Source: Corynebacterium yonathiae (GTDB lineage: Bacteria > Actinomycetota > Actinomycetes > Mycobacteriales > Mycobacteriaceae). Taken from it: a stretch of 64,000 nt of DNA. Positions 45,152 through 55,047 of this stretch are shown one piece after another (the stretch's first letter is position 1; each line of letters begins with the position of its first letter). The DNA lies in contig NZ_JAKOPM010000001.1 of assembly GCF_022288805.1 (NCBI RefSeq), positions 283,773 to 347,772 on the forward strand, read 5' to 3'. The position numbers and the translations under genes were made by a program. A model generated the notes under the pieces. That model was not told the DNA's origin and did no database searches. It worked only from the letters and a program-made list of their open reading frames with translations.

Positions 45152-46254
45152 TGCGCATCGGAATCGTGTGCCCTTACTCCTTCGATGAACCCGGCGGAGT
45201 TCAAGCCCATATCCTTGATTTAGCGACGGTGTTTATTGAGCAAGGGCATCATGTTCAGGTCATCGGTCCTGCTTCGGCGTCCACCCAACTGCCGGATTTC
45301 GTAGTTAAAGGCGGCCCAGCGTTTCCCATCGCCTATAACGGGTCAGTGGCGCGCTTGTCCGTCGGCCCTCAGGTAACGCGCAAAGTAAAACGTTTTATTA
45401 AGGATGGCGACTTTGATGTCTTGCACATCCATGAGCCAAATTCCCCGAGTTTTTCTATGACCGCGCTGGCCGTAGCCCAAGGCCCGTTGGTGGCGACATA
45501 TCACGCCTCCGCCTCGAGCTCGCTGGTGTTGACCCTCGCCAAGCCTTTCCTCGCTCCCTTCCTGGAGAAGATTCGAGGCGGTATTGCCGTATCCGATATG
45601 GCGCGACGGTGGCAGGTAGAGCAATTGGGCGGGGACCCCGTCCTCATTCCCAATGGCGTGGATACATCTGTATACGCGCAGGCGCGGCGACGCAGCCCGG
45701 TAAAGGCTCCCGGTGACCCTTTAGAAGTGGTCTTCTTGGGGCGTCTGGATGAACCGCGCAAAGGCCTGGACATTCTGCTCAGCGCGCTCCACCAAGTGCC
45801 CCCCGATATTCGTGTCACCATCATGGGCGGGGGCCGCGCCCGCGAGGTCGATGGCGTAGACTTTGTCGGCCGAGTCAGCGATGCTGAGAAGGCAGAAATC
45901 CTCGGCCGCGCCGATGTGTATGTGGCCCCAAATACCGGGGGCGAGAGTTTCGGCATTGTCTTGGTAGAGGCCATGGCGGCCGGCGCAGCCGTCGTCGCCT
46001 CTGATCTGGAAGCTTTCCGCGCGGTGTGCAACGCCGACTCCGACGAGGTAGCCGGTGCACTTTTTCGCAACGAAGATAGCGGGGATCTGGCCCGTGTTCT
46101 CAATGAGGTACTCGATGATGCCGACTACCGGGCCCAGTTGGTGCGCAACGGTGTTCAGCGTGCCCGCACTTATGACTGGGACCATGTGGCAGCAGCCGTT
46201 ATGCAGGTCTACGAAACCGTCCAAGACGGAACCAAGGTAAGGGTGAAGCGTTGA
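45151..46254 (+). CDS. pimA: phosphatidylinositol alpha-mannosyltransferase PimA
   Basis: A 367-residue GT4 glycosyltransferase that uses GDP-mannose to add the first mannose to phosphatidylinositol on the cytoplasmic face. The opening CPYSFDEPGGVQAHILDLA and the C-terminal nucleotide motif GESFGIVLVEAMAAGAAVV are complete. It overlaps patA by one base and the following gene by one base. With pgsA and patA it completes the start of the PIM and lipomannan pathway. Confidence 0.95.
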   Translation: MRIGIVCPYSFDEPGGVQAHILDLATVFIEQGHHVQVIGPASASTQLPDFVVKGGPAFPIAYNGSVARLSVGPQVTRKVKRFIKDGDFDVLHIHEPNSPSFSMTALAVAQGPLVATYHASASSSLVLTLAKPFLAPFLEKIRGGIAVSDMARRWQVEQLGGDPVLIPNGVDTSVYAQARRRSPVKAPGDPLEVVFLGRLDEPRKGLDILLSALHQVPPDIRVTIMGGGRAREVDGVDFVGRVSDAEKAEILGRADVYVAPNTGGESFGIVLVEAMAAGAAVVASDLEAFRAVCNADSDEVAGALFRNEDSGDLARVLNEVLDDADYRAQLVRNGVQRARTYDWDHVAAAVMQVYETVQDGTKVRVKR

Positions 46255-46715
46255 TGGCCATTGAAATTGCGCTAGTACTCTTCTTGCTCATTATCGTCGG
46301 TTCATGGGCGCTTTTTACCGCCCAGCGTCTCAACTCGCTGCACATCCGCACCGATGCCTCGTTGGCGCAGCTGCAGGCAGCGCTAGACCGCAGGGCAGCG
46401 GTAACGGCGGCGGTGGCGCCCGAATTGGCGGCCCTAGCCCAGCGGGCCGAATCTACCGAGCTCTATCAGGGGAATTTCGAACCACGCACCATGATCGAGC
46501 GGGAACTATCTGCCGCTATCGTGCGGGAGTTTCCCGCGGAGCACCGCCCTGCTGCGCTTGCCGACGCCGAGGGGCGCATCCAGCTCGCTCACCGCTTTTA
46601 TAACGAAGCGGTCAGCGATACACGTGCCCTGCGTCTGCGCCCTGCGGTCCGGCTTCTTCATCTCGGTGGCACCGCAAAGCTGCCGGAATATTTTGACTAT
46701 ATGCTGGCTGATTAG
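46254..46715 (+). CDS. LemA-like membrane protein
   Basis: A 153-residue protein with one N-terminal membrane segment (residues 4-22) and a helical body. LNSLHIRTDASLAQLQAALDRRAAV and LAHRFYNEAVSDTRAL resemble the LemA family pattern. Function unknown. ATG 46254 overlaps the pimA stop (TGATG); a TTG one codon upstream is the other option. It ends the PIM operon and is convergent with the GT87 gene 14 bases away. Confidence 0.72.
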   Translation: MAIEIALVLFLLIIVGSWALFTAQRLNSLHIRTDASLAQLQAALDRRAAVTAAVAPELAALAQRAESTELYQGNFEPRTMIERELSAAIVREFPAEHRPAALADAEGRIQLAHRFYNEAVSDTRALRLRPAVRLLHLGGTAKLPEYFDYMLAD

Positions 46716-46729
46716 CCTGCTGAGCTAAT

Positions 46730-48088
46730 TTAAGACGCGAGAGAGTGCCGACCCCGTCGGGGGCGGAATACCGGCTTAGCCTCAGTGCTAGCGGTCGCCC
46801 CATTGACTGGACTGGAAGGCTCTTGCTGCTGGTGCAGTTCAGCGCGTTCTATCTTGGCGGCCAAAGCGACCTCGACCCCGAACCAAATCAGCCCGATGAC
46901 GGCCATGGCGACAATGAGAATATTGCGGGCGACCAAGAGGTAGACAGCGAACATGTTCTCGCCCACGTGATTCCAGATGTAGTCATAGTTAAACGGGTAG
47001 ACCAAGGTTCCCAATCCCGCGGCGATGATGGCACAGCCCGCTATTAGGGCTTGAAATGCCCGCAGGGATGCGAAGCCGTGCGGGAGGCGTTGGCGGATGA
47101 CCACGGCAAGCAATGGACCTAGCCAGACGATGTATTGCGGAGAGAAAACCTTATTGGTCGCGATAAGGAGCAGCACCATAACGGTAAAAAACGCTATGGT
47201 TGTGCGCGTGGTCCATCCGCCGGCGCAAAGCCGGTAGAGCGCCCAACTCACCGCAAGTACGAGCATGATAATGATTGCAATGGTACTCCACCTCATGGCG
47301 GTATCCACGCCGGGTCCGGAGATCTCAAAACTCTTGGAAGCGGCGTAGCCCAGGTCCCATCGGCCGGGATTGCGGTGGGCTTGCAGCAGCAGGAATGTCG
47401 CCGGGATGGATTCTAATTGGAGACCGCGCACCCCCTGATAGTCCAGGGGAGAAAGCAGGCGTTCGGTGCCAGAGGTAGCTATCGTGACGGCGCATACTGC
47501 AACGATGGTGCAGAAGAAGGCGAGCAAGCGTTGCCAGGTTGCGGAACTATTAAAGCGGCTTACCAAGCCAGCGGCGAGCACCCCTGGCCATAGCTTCATC
47601 GTGGTGGCAAATCCTAGCAGCGCCGAGGCAATGAGTGGACGGGTAGCCAGTAGGGCAGCCGCGCCAGCCACGGCTACCGCCGGGAAGATATCGAGGCGCC
47701 ACACAAAGGTATGGCCAGCCGCGGTGCCGAAGAGGACCCAGAACCAGGCGGCCCAAAATGCGCGCGGGTGGGCGGGATGGTGGCGCAGTAGCAAGGCTAA
47801 AAAGGCGGCGTCAACAAGCAGCGTCATGATGGTGAAGCCGATATAAAAGGTGGTGATGTTTTCACCGGTGAGCCACCCCAAGATCACCGTAGGCCAGGTG
47901 CCGGCGTGGGGATATTCGGTCATTTTGGTCGGGTCATCGCCATAGCGACCCGCAAAATAATACGCGACATCGCCCCTGGGACTGTGATCAATCTTGAGTA
48001 GATATATAAGACACAGGCGGGCGATAACCCACCCAATCCAAACTGCAGGAACAGAAGCGAGGCGTTTCACCCAAAAGACTTTATTCAA
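46730..48088 (-). CDS. GT87 membrane mannosyltransferase (PimE/MptC-like)
   Basis: A 452-residue GT-C enzyme of the GT87 family with about eleven membrane segments. An acidic pair in HSPRGDVAYYFAGRYGDDP near residue 40 is in the place of the catalytic aspartate of PimE. It lies convergent with the PIM operon, so a role in later PIM or lipomannan mannosylation, using polyprenyl-phosphate-mannose, is likely. Which linkage it makes cannot be told. It ends in a basic hydrophilic tail of 35 residues. Confidence 0.78.
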   Translation of the reverse strand: MNKVFWVKRLASVPAVWIGWVIARLCLIYLLKIDHSPRGDVAYYFAGRYGDDPTKMTEYPHAGTWPTVILGWLTGENITTFYIGFTIMTLLVDAAFLALLLRHHPAHPRAFWAAWFWVLFGTAAGHTFVWRLDIFPAVAVAGAAALLATRPLIASALLGFATTMKLWPGVLAAGLVSRFNSSATWQRLLAFFCTIVAVCAVTIATSGTERLLSPLDYQGVRGLQLESIPATFLLLQAHRNPGRWDLGYAASKSFEISGPGVDTAMRWSTIAIIIMLVLAVSWALYRLCAGGWTTRTTIAFFTVMVLLLIATNKVFSPQYIVWLGPLLAVVIRQRLPHGFASLRAFQALIAGCAIIAAGLGTLVYPFNYDYIWNHVGENMFAVYLLVARNILIVAMAVIGLIWFGVEVALAAKIERAELHQQQEPSSPVNGATASTEAKPVFRPRRGRHSLAS

Positions 48089-48252
48089 ATAGTTCTCACT
48101 TCGGTAGCAGACATAGTTTCTTCCGGAAAAGTCTTCCCCTCTGTGCCAAAAATGGGGGAGAGATTGTGAGAATAGAAATCGGCGCCTCGACCCTTTAGTA
48201 GTGTGGACGGCAATTGCTTGCGGAAGTGATATAGAACATAGGGAGTGTGGAG

Positions 48253-49125
48253 ATGGCGGCCATCCGCGAGATTTTGACCATAGACGAAACGGGAACGGAC
48301 GATGTCTTTAGTGGCCCGGCGGTGGAGTCACGGATTGAGCGTACCTTTGGTGGACATATTGCCGCGCAGGCGCTGGCTGCGGCCCAACGCACCGTTTCCG
48401 GGAAAGAGGTTCACTCCTTGCATGGCTATTTTGTGAGCCCCGGTGACGCGAGGCGGCCGATTGAGTTGCGGGTCGAGCGCATTAGGGATGGCAGGTCCTT
48501 TGCCAACCGGCAGGTACGCGCCTATCAAGGCGGCAGGTTACTCTTCTCTGCCATGGTGAGCTTCCACCGTAATGGGGACTGCGGCCCGCAGCACCAAGAT
48601 CCCATGCCAGAGGTACTTGGGCCCGAAGAAGTAGCTGGTATGGGTGGTGGTGCGCCTTACTCCACCCGCATCATCCTCAAAGAGTGGGAAGAGTGGGATA
48701 TCCGCTTGGTGCCAGAAGATGGAAGAGATCCTGTGGCAGCTGAGCGCACCGGTGCAGGATTTCGTCATATCTGGTTTCGCAATACCGGTCAGCTTCCGGA
48801 GGAGCCGGCTTTCCACCGTGCCGCGCTGACGTATATGTCCGATATGACTCTCATCCGCTCCGCACTTCTTCCGCACCAGGGAGAGAAAGTGCAGTTGGCA
48901 AGTCTCGACCACGCCATATGGTTCCTGCGACCTTTCCGCGTGGATGAGTGGCTTTTATATGAACAAGTATCGCCCTCAGCGGCTCAAGGAACCGCAATTG
49001 CGCGCGGCAAGCTTTTCACTGAACGGGGTGAATTGGTGGCATTGGTCAACCAAGAGGGGCTAACTCGCTTTCTGGATGAAAAGCTGGGTAGCGGCTCTGC
49101 CCACGGCAATTGGCACAACGTGTAA
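48253..49125 (+). CDS. tesB: acyl-CoA thioesterase II
   Basis: A 290-residue double hot-dog thioesterase. The family markers FGGHIAAQALAAAQRTV, VHSLHGYFVSPGD near residue 60, and the C-terminal SLDHAIWFLRPFRVDEWLLY are present. It hydrolyses medium to long acyl-CoA. ATG 48253 is preferred because AGGGAG lies 7 bases before it; a GTG two codons upstream has no such spacing. Single gene, divergent from the GT87 gene. Confidence 0.9.
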   Translation: MAAIREILTIDETGTDDVFSGPAVESRIERTFGGHIAAQALAAAQRTVSGKEVHSLHGYFVSPGDARRPIELRVERIRDGRSFANRQVRAYQGGRLLFSAMVSFHRNGDCGPQHQDPMPEVLGPEEVAGMGGGAPYSTRIILKEWEEWDIRLVPEDGRDPVAAERTGAGFRHIWFRNTGQLPEEPAFHRAALTYMSDMTLIRSALLPHQGEKVQLASLDHAIWFLRPFRVDEWLLYEQVSPSAAQGTAIARGKLFTERGELVALVNQEGLTRFLDEKLGSGSAHGNWHNV

Positions 49126-49151
49126 TTATGCCCCGCTTAAAAGGGGGTCGC

Positions 49152-49181
49152 TTTCACGCATTCATGCAGCACACGTATAAT
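49152..49181 (+). promoter_or_regulatory. promoter of yebC
   Basis: TTTCAC (49152-49157), an 18-base spacer and consensus TATAAT (49176-49181) lie 38 bases before the yebC ATG. Confidence 0.5.
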
Positions 49182-49218
49182 TGCCACCAGTTTCAGCACC
49201 CGATTAGAAAGGGACTAC

Positions 49219-49974
49219 ATGTCAGGCCACTCGAAATGGGCAACTACCAAGCACAAGAAGGCTGCCAACGATGCCAAGCGTGGCAAGGAATTTGCCAAGC
49301 TGATCAAAAACATCGAAGTGGCGGCCCGTACCGGCGGTGGTGACCCAGCGGCTAACCCAACCCTTGATGACATGATCAAAAAGGCCAAGAAGGCCTCCGT
49401 CCCTAATGACAACATCGAGCGTGCTCGCAAGCGTGGTTCCGGCGAAGAAGCCGGTGGTGCGGACTGGGAAACCATCATGTATGAGGGCTACGGTCCAAAC
49501 GGCGTAGCCATGCTCATTGAGTGTCTGACGGATAATCGCAACCGCGCGGCAACCGATGTTCGTACCGCGATGTCTAAGAATGGCGGAAACCTGGGTGAGT
49601 CCGGATCCGTGGCCTACATGTTTACCCGTACCGGGTTCGTCTTGGTAGAAAAGGGCGGACTCACCGAGGACGATGTTTTGATGGCCGTGCTCGAAGCCGG
49701 TGCAGAAGAGGTTAAGGACCAGGGCGAGAAGTTTGAAATTGTCTGCGCGCCGACGGATGTGCAGGCCGTTAAAGACGCCCTAAAGGAAGCGGATATTGAG
49801 GTCGATGACTCCGATAATGATTTCCGCGCCTCCGTTGAGGTGCCGCTTGGGGCCAATGACGCCAAGAAGATTTTCCGCCTCATTGATGCTCTGGAAGACT
49901 CTGATGACGTGCAAAACGTCTACACCAATATGGACCTGTCCGATGAGGTTCTTGCCGAGCTGAACGAGGACTAA
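49219..49974 (+). CDS. yebC: YebC/PmpR family protein (TACO1-like)
   Basis: A 251-residue conserved protein starting [16 protein letters not shown], diagnostic of YebC. The three-domain arrangement and the central [10 protein letters not shown] are complete. Homologues have been described as DNA-binding regulators and, in recent work, as translation factors that help proline-rich synthesis. Located directly before ruvCAB, as in most actinobacteria. A weak hairpin follows at 50000. Confidence 0.95.
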   Translation: MSGHSKWATTKHKKAANDAKRGKEFAKLIKNIEVAARTGGGDPAANPTLDDMIKKAKKASVPNDNIERARKRGSGEEAGGADWETIMYEGYGPNGVAMLIECLTDNRNRAATDVRTAMSKNGGNLGESGSVAYMFTRTGFVLVEKGGLTEDDVLMAVLEAGAEEVKDQGEKFEIVCAPTDVQAVKDALKEADIEVDDSDNDFRASVEVPLGANDAKKIFRLIDALEDSDDVQNVYTNMDLSDEVLAELNED

Positions 49975-49999
49975 GCACTTTCGCGCTGCAAGGGTCATT

Positions 50000-50049
50000 A
50001 GCGCCGGTAGCGTTCCGCGGGCATTGTTCGCCGGAGCGTTGCCGGCGCT
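50000..50049 (+). terminator. long hairpin after yebC
   Basis: AGCGCCGG (50000-50007) and CCGGCGCT (50042-50049) form 8-bp arms around a 34-base GC-rich interior. No T-run follows; possible termination or mRNA end. Confidence 0.4.
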
Positions 50050-50081
50050 TCGCTATGGTTAGGCTGGATGCTACTCTTGTA

Positions 50082-50093
50082 GAACACCTGTGT
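50082..50093 (+). promoter_or_regulatory. candidate LexA (SOS) half-conserved box before ruvC
   Basis: GAACACCTGTGT matches GAACA-NN-TGT of the actinobacterial SOS box GAACANNTGTTC, differing in the last two bases. It is 61 bases before ruvC, a known SOS target in related genera. Confidence 0.4.
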
Positions 50094-50153
50094 GTAGTCC
50101 ATAATGGGGCAGTAGGCCGTGCGAAGTGGTGCTGATATGAAAGTGGGGGAGAA

Positions 50154-50720
50154 ATGAACCTAGAAGGGATGCGCGTGATGGGCATTGACCCGGGCCTAAC
50201 GCGCTGTGGACTTTCCGTGGTTCAGGCTGGTCGCGGCCGAGCAATTCTTCCCGTTTCTGTAGGTGTGGTCCGCACGCCTAGCGATAAAGACTTAACTGAG
50301 CGGCTCCTGCGTCTGTCGGTGGCAGCGAAGGAATGGATGGAAGACTATTCTCCGGATGTGGTTGCGATCGAGCGCGTCTTCGAACGCGGACAGGTGTCTA
50401 CCGTCATGCAAACTGCCCATGTCGTAGGAGTGTTAGTGCTGGCCGCAGCCGAGCGCGATATTCCGGTGTACATGTACACCCCGTCCGAGGTGAAAAAGGC
50501 CATCTCTGGCAATGGACGCGCAGATAAAAAGCAGATGACCACCATGATCACCCGTATCCTAGGGCTGACGGAGCCACCCAAGCCTGCCGATGCCGCCGAC
50601 GCGCTCGCCCTGGCAGTGTGCCACTGCTGGCGGGCCCCTGCCATCGTGCGCATGGACCATACCGGTCTTGGGCTGGGGGCGAAGACGAGTGGCGTGCGCG
50701 GACAGGGTAAGAAGCGCTAG
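50154..50720 (+). CDS. ruvC: Holliday junction resolvase RuvC
   Basis: A 188-residue endonuclease that cuts four-way junctions in recombination and repair. The catalytic acids are in GIDPGL (Asp), IERVF (Glu) and [10 protein letters not shown] (two Asp). The ATG follows GGGGGAGAA closely. First of ruvC-ruvA-ruvB, with 34 and 23 bases between genes. Confidence 0.96.
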   Translation: MNLEGMRVMGIDPGLTRCGLSVVQAGRGRAILPVSVGVVRTPSDKDLTERLLRLSVAAKEWMEDYSPDVVAIERVFERGQVSTVMQTAHVVGVLVLAAAERDIPVYMYTPSEVKKAISGNGRADKKQMTTMITRILGLTEPPKPADAADALALAVCHCWRAPAIVRMDHTGLGLGAKTSGVRGQGKKR

Positions 50721-50754
50721 GTAAGTTGATTGAGAGTAGAAGGATAGAAAGCCA

Positions 50755-51372
50755 ATGATTGCTGCACTGCGTGGAGAGGTAATCCATATCGGACTCGATC
50801 ATGGGGTCATCGATTGCGCAGGCGTGGGCTATAAATTTTTGGCCACGCCACAAACTCTGGGCACCTTGCGTCGCGGGGAACAAGCTACGGTGCTTACTAA
50901 CTTGGTCGTCAAGGAAGACTCCCTGACCCTTTATGGCTTTAGCGCGGATGAGGACCGCGAGATGTTCCAAGTTCTGCAATCCGTGTCCGGCCTAGGTCCA
51001 AAGCTTGCTTTGGCGGCGCTTTCGGTCATGGGGGCAGGGGAGCTCGCTGCGGCGATTGGTGCGGAAGATGTGAAGGCGCTGCAGTCTATCCCAGGCGTCG
51101 GCAAGCGTATGGCTCAGCGCCTAGCATTGGAGCTTAAAGATAAGGTGGCGGCCTTTGCACCAAGCGAGCCCTCCACTGCAGGTGCTAGCGATACTGCCGT
51201 CGCGCCAGCCGGCGGGGCCGTGGTAGAAAGCGTGACTGAGGCGCTCATTGGCCTTGGGTTTACTGATAAGGCGGCGCGCCCCGTGGTGGAATCGGCTCAC
51301 GCGGACAACCCCGACGCCGATACGTCCTCTCTCCTGCGTGCCGCGCTGGCGCAGTTGGGCAAGAAGAAGTAA
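50755..51372 (+). CDS. ruvA: Holliday junction DNA helicase subunit RuvA
   Basis: A 205-residue junction-binding protein. It shows the OB-fold N-terminus, helix-hairpin-helix repeats ([13 protein letters not shown] and [16 protein letters not shown]) and domain III at the C-terminus ([16 protein letters not shown]), which contacts RuvB. Its tetramers hold the junction while RuvB drives branch migration. Confidence 0.96.
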   Translation: MIAALRGEVIHIGLDHGVIDCAGVGYKFLATPQTLGTLRRGEQATVLTNLVVKEDSLTLYGFSADEDREMFQVLQSVSGLGPKLALAALSVMGAGELAAAIGAEDVKALQSIPGVGKRMAQRLALELKDKVAAFAPSEPSTAGASDTAVAPAGGAVVESVTEALIGLGFTDKAARPVVESAHADNPDADTSSLLRAALAQLGKKK

Positions 51373-51395
51373 CGGCAGGCAGGAAGGTAAAAATC

Positions 51396-52475
51396 ATGTC
51401 CGATATAGAGCGCACCGAATTTAACCTCCCTGAAGGCGTTGATGCTGCGCATGCCTCGCAGCGCAATAGCGATGTGGAGGCGACCGCTCACTCCGAGGAG
51501 CATGATATTGAACGGTCCTTGCGCCCGAAATCACTAGATGAGTTCATTGGCCAACCCAAGGTGCGCGAGCAGCTCTCGTTGGTGCTCAAAGGCGCGAAGA
51601 ACCGCGGGGTTACGCCGGATCACGTTCTACTTTCCGGTCCGCCTGGCCTGGGTAAGACCACTATGGCGATGATTATCTCCCAGGAATTGGGGACTTCGCT
51701 GCGTATGACCTCCGGGCCGGCATTGGAACGAGCCGGTGATTTGGCCGCGATGCTTTCAAACTTGATGGAAGGAGACGTCCTTTTCATTGATGAGATCCAT
51801 CGCATTGCCCGGCCGGCAGAAGAAATGCTGTATATGGCAATGGAAGATTTCCGTATTGACGTCATCGTGGGAAAGGGCCCCGGTGCTACTTCCATTCCGC
51901 TAGAAATCCCGCCTTTTACTCTGGTGGGAGCGACAACGCGCGCCGGAATGCTTACCGGTCCTTTGCGAGATCGCTTTGGTTTCACGGCGCAGATGGAGTA
52001 TTACGATACGGCTGACTTAACCCAGGTGATTAAGCGTGCAGCTCATATCTTAGATGTGGATATTGAACACGAGGCGGCGGTGGAAATTGGCTCTCGTTCG
52101 CGTGGTACCCCACGTATCGCTAACCGCTTGTTGCGCCGCGTTCGCGATTATGCCGAGGTAAATGGCACAGGCCTGATTGATCTTAGTGCGGCGCAGGGCG
52201 CGCTCGAGGTCTTCGACGTGGATGATATGGGCCTTGACCGTCTAGACCGGGCGGTGCTCAACGCCTTGATTAAGGGGCACGGTGGCGGACCAGTCGGTGT
52301 GAGCACCCTTGCCATTGCAGTGGGCGAGGAGCCCTCGACGGTGGAGGAAGTGTGCGAGCCTTACCTAGTGCGGGCCGGAATGGTGGCGCGTACGGGACGC
52401 GGCCGCGTAGCTACCGCCGCTGCGTGGCGGCACTTGGGACTTACTCCGCCGGAGGGCGCAGCCGGACTCTTTTAA
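51396..52475 (+). CDS. ruvB: Holliday junction branch-migration ATPase RuvB
   Basis: A 359-residue AAA+ ring motor. Walker [12 protein letters not shown] is near residue 74, Walker B LFIDEIHR near 127, sensor I region GATTRAG, the arginine finger region and the C-terminal winged helix with [15 protein letters not shown]. About 40 unconserved residues precede [12 protein letters not shown]. Last gene of ruvCAB; yajC begins 73 bases later. Confidence 0.97.
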   Translation: MSDIERTEFNLPEGVDAAHASQRNSDVEATAHSEEHDIERSLRPKSLDEFIGQPKVREQLSLVLKGAKNRGVTPDHVLLSGPPGLGKTTMAMIISQELGTSLRMTSGPALERAGDLAAMLSNLMEGDVLFIDEIHRIARPAEEMLYMAMEDFRIDVIVGKGPGATSIPLEIPPFTLVGATTRAGMLTGPLRDRFGFTAQMEYYDTADLTQVIKRAAHILDVDIEHEAAVEIGSRSRGTPRIANRLLRRVRDYAEVNGTGLIDLSAAQGALEVFDVDDMGLDRLDRAVLNALIKGHGGGPVGVSTLAIAVGEEPSTVEEVCEPYLVRAGMVARTGRGRVATAAAWRHLGLTPPEGAAGLF

Positions 52476-52548
52476 TTCTGAGGTGATTCTGCTTAGTGGT
52501 GCACCCTGGGGTTTCTGCGTCCACCGCTGTCTGGCACACTAGGAAGCT

Positions 52549-52911
52549 ATGGAAATCATTATTCTCATCATTATTGGCGTCCTATTCGTCATTCCCTCTT
52601 TCATGGCCATGCGAAAGCAGCGCCAACGCCAAAATGATATGCAGACCCTCCAAAATTCCCTCCAGCCAGGTGACGCTATCGTCACTGCAGGTGGCGTGCA
52701 CGGCGTGGTACGTAGCACGAGCGAGAAGAGCGTGGACCTAGAAATCGCCCCGGGCGTGGTGGTTACTTTTGACAAGATGGCTGTAATTCGCACCGAACAA
52801 GAGGCTAACGACCTTGAACGCCCTGCGGCTGCCGGAGATACCAGGGGTGATGTGCAAAACGACCTGCCCGATGAAAAGTACCCTCCTTTTAACGACGGCG
52901 GGAAGAACTAA
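52549..52911 (+). CDS. yajC: preprotein translocase subunit YajC
   Basis: A 120-residue single-pass membrane protein: a membrane segment (residues 2-18), a basic MRKQRQRQNDMQTLQN stretch, the conserved PGDAIVTAGGVHGVV core, and an acidic tail. It associates with SecD and SecF. No strong ribosome site is seen; the ATG fits the family start. secD follows after a 217-base gap. Confidence 0.9.
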   Translation: MEIIILIIIGVLFVIPSFMAMRKQRQRQNDMQTLQNSLQPGDAIVTAGGVHGVVRSTSEKSVDLEIAPGVVVTFDKMAVIRTEQEANDLERPAAAGDTRGDVQNDLPDEKYPPFNDGGKN

Positions 52912-53128
52912 AACCTCACCACTTTCTAAGAGGTTCCTTAATGTTTGCTAGGTGTGAGGGAACTTCACGGAGCGTAGACCCCATCACACTTTCGGCCTAT
53001 TCTGGCCCTCGTTAAGGAAAACTCCGCCTTATGACGTACGATTGTGCGTTGTTGACGTGCCTGCGCCATTCGGCTGGGCCGTATTTAATGTTTAAACACC
53101 CTGCTATAAGCAGCACAGGAGATTATCG

Positions 53129-55045
53129 TTGTCCGCATCATCGCGTGGCGCTATGAAAAATAGCAAACGCCAATGGCCGAAGCGCGCAATAGCGCTCTTC
53201 GTTCTCATTGTGGTTGTTATCTATGCGCTTATCTTTTTAACTGTCAGCCGTCAAAGCACCCCGAAGCTTGGCATTGACCTGCAAGGCGGTACTCGCGTAA
53301 CGCTTGCCCCACAAGGCGAGGAACCCACTCAAGACCAGCTTAAGCAAGCTCGCACCATCTTGGAACAGCGTGTCAATGGCATGGGCGTTTCCGGCTCTGA
53401 GGTTGTCATCAACGGCAATACCTTGGTCATTACCGTGCCGGGCGAGGACGCCTCCCAGGCACAGGCCGTAGGTCAGACATCGCAGCTGTTTTTCCGACCG
53501 GTGGCTAAGCCATCTATGCCGGACATGGGCAAGCTCAATAAAGAGCTGGAAGACATGGCCAACCGCTGGGTGAAGTATGGCGTAATCAGCGCCGACGAGG
53601 CTAATAAGCAAATGGAGCAGGTCACCAAGGCCCTCGCTGAGCAAGAGGCGCAGATGAGCGGAAAGAAGCCGAAGGAGCAAAAGGCTCCTAAGGTCAGCGC
53701 CAAACCCCTTGAGGAGCCAAGCAACTCCATTGAGCAGACTAAGCGCCGCGATGAAGTCGCGGAGATGCTGCTAAAGGACCGCCAATCCGAGGATCCGACG
53801 ACCCAGGCCGCAGCCTCTGCGCTGATGACCTGCCAAGGCAGTACTGATCCTCTCGCCGGCGCAGATGATCCTTCCAAGCCCTTCGTTACTTGTGATTACT
53901 CCAACGGTAACCCATATGTTTTGGAACCAGCACCCCTACTCAACGGCATTAAGGATGAAAACGGCACCCGCCTGACCGGTAACGAGATCGATACCAACTC
54001 CCCAATCGAAGGTGGCCTTAACGGTCAGTCCGGCCAGATGGAGATCAATTTCTCCTTCAAGACCGGCAGTGGCCCGAACGGCTCCCAGACGTGGGCGGAC
54101 CTCACGCAGGAACATCTCAAGGACCAAGTTGCCATCACTCTTGACTCTGCAGTTATCTCTGCACCGGTCATTCAGGGCGCAACTCCAGTAGGCTCCGCTA
54201 CCTCTATTACTGGTGATTTCAGCCAGGAGGAAGCACAGAACCTGGCGAATAACTTGAAGTATGGCGCACTGCCGCTGTCGTTCGCCGGCGAAAATGGCGA
54301 GCCGGGCGGTACTGTTGAATCCATTCCGCCGACATTGGGTAAAGCCGCGCTGCAGGCCGGCCTCATCGCGGGCCTCGTAGGCTTGGTACTCGTGATGGCA
54401 TATTCGCTGTACTATTTCCGCGCGTTGGCTGGCGTGTCCCTCGTCTTCCTCATCGCTTCCGGCTTGTTGACCTATGGCGCCTTGGTGCTGCTGGGTCGGT
54501 GGATCGGCTACTCACTGGATCTCTCCGGTATTGCCGGTCTGGTCATCGGTGTTGGCGCAACGGCTGACTCTTTCGTGGTTTACTACGAGCGCATCAAGGA
54601 TGAGCTGCTGGAGGGACGCACTTTCCGCTCCGCAACGCACAAGGCGTGGGAGCGTGCGCGTGCCACCATCGTCACCGGTAACGCGGTGACCCTCATCGGA
54701 TCCGTTGTGGTGTACTTCCTCGCCATCGGTGAGGTGAAGGGCTTCGCCTTTACCATGGGCCTGACTACGGTCTTCGACCTCGTCGTCTCCTTCTTGGTCA
54801 TGGCGCCGCTGATGCAGTTAGTGGGCCGCCGTCCAGCAGCAGCCAAGCCTTCGATGAATGGCCTTGGCGGTATCTACGCATTGGTAGAAGAGCGGCGCGA
54901 ACGTGGCTATTTTGGTGGGGGACGTCGCCAAGCAGGCTCTGCTGAGACCTCCGACTCCACGGAGGCAGCCACCAAGGAAACGGCAGGACATACTGCCGCA
55001 GGAACCGCACGTCCCCTCGATGCTGCGGAAGATGAGGAGAAATAA
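53129..55045 (+). CDS. secD: protein translocase subunit SecD
   Basis: A 638-residue RND-type protein that, with SecF, uses proton flow to pull exported proteins out. There is one N-terminal membrane segment (about 18-38), GIDLQGGTRVTL, a large periplasmic-type domain with a Lys/Glu/Pro-rich insertion near 175-200, and five C-terminal segments. The start is TTG 53129, supported by ACAGGAG 7 bases before it; an internal ATG eight codons later is an alternative. A cytoplasmic Thr/Glu/Ala-rich tail ends it. Confidence 0.95.
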   Translation: MSASSRGAMKNSKRQWPKRAIALFVLIVVVIYALIFLTVSRQSTPKLGIDLQGGTRVTLAPQGEEPTQDQLKQARTILEQRVNGMGVSGSEVVINGNTLVITVPGEDASQAQAVGQTSQLFFRPVAKPSMPDMGKLNKELEDMANRWVKYGVISADEANKQMEQVTKALAEQEAQMSGKKPKEQKAPKVSAKPLEEPSNSIEQTKRRDEVAEMLLKDRQSEDPTTQAAASALMTCQGSTDPLAGADDPSKPFVTCDYSNGNPYVLEPAPLLNGIKDENGTRLTGNEIDTNSPIEGGLNGQSGQMEINFSFKTGSGPNGSQTWADLTQEHLKDQVAITLDSAVISAPVIQGATPVGSATSITGDFSQEEAQNLANNLKYGALPLSFAGENGEPGGTVESIPPTLGKAALQAGLIAGLVGLVLVMAYSLYYFRALAGVSLVFLIASGLLTYGALVLLGRWIGYSLDLSGIAGLVIGVGATADSFVVYYERIKDELLEGRTFRSATHKAWERARATIVTGNAVTLIGSVVVYFLAIGEVKGFAFTMGLTTVFDLVVSFLVMAPLMQLVGRRPAAAKPSMNGLGGIYALVEERRERGYFGGGRRQAGSAETSDSTEAATKETAGHTAAGTARPLDAAEDEEK

Positions 55046-55047
55046 GC

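Noticed and set aside
52912..53128. Inverted segments TTCCTTAA (52934) and TTAAGGAA (53012) and GTGTGA/TCACAC in the yajC-secD gap
   Set aside because: Arms are short and far apart, with no T-run; could be chance. The gap holds no gene that I can support.
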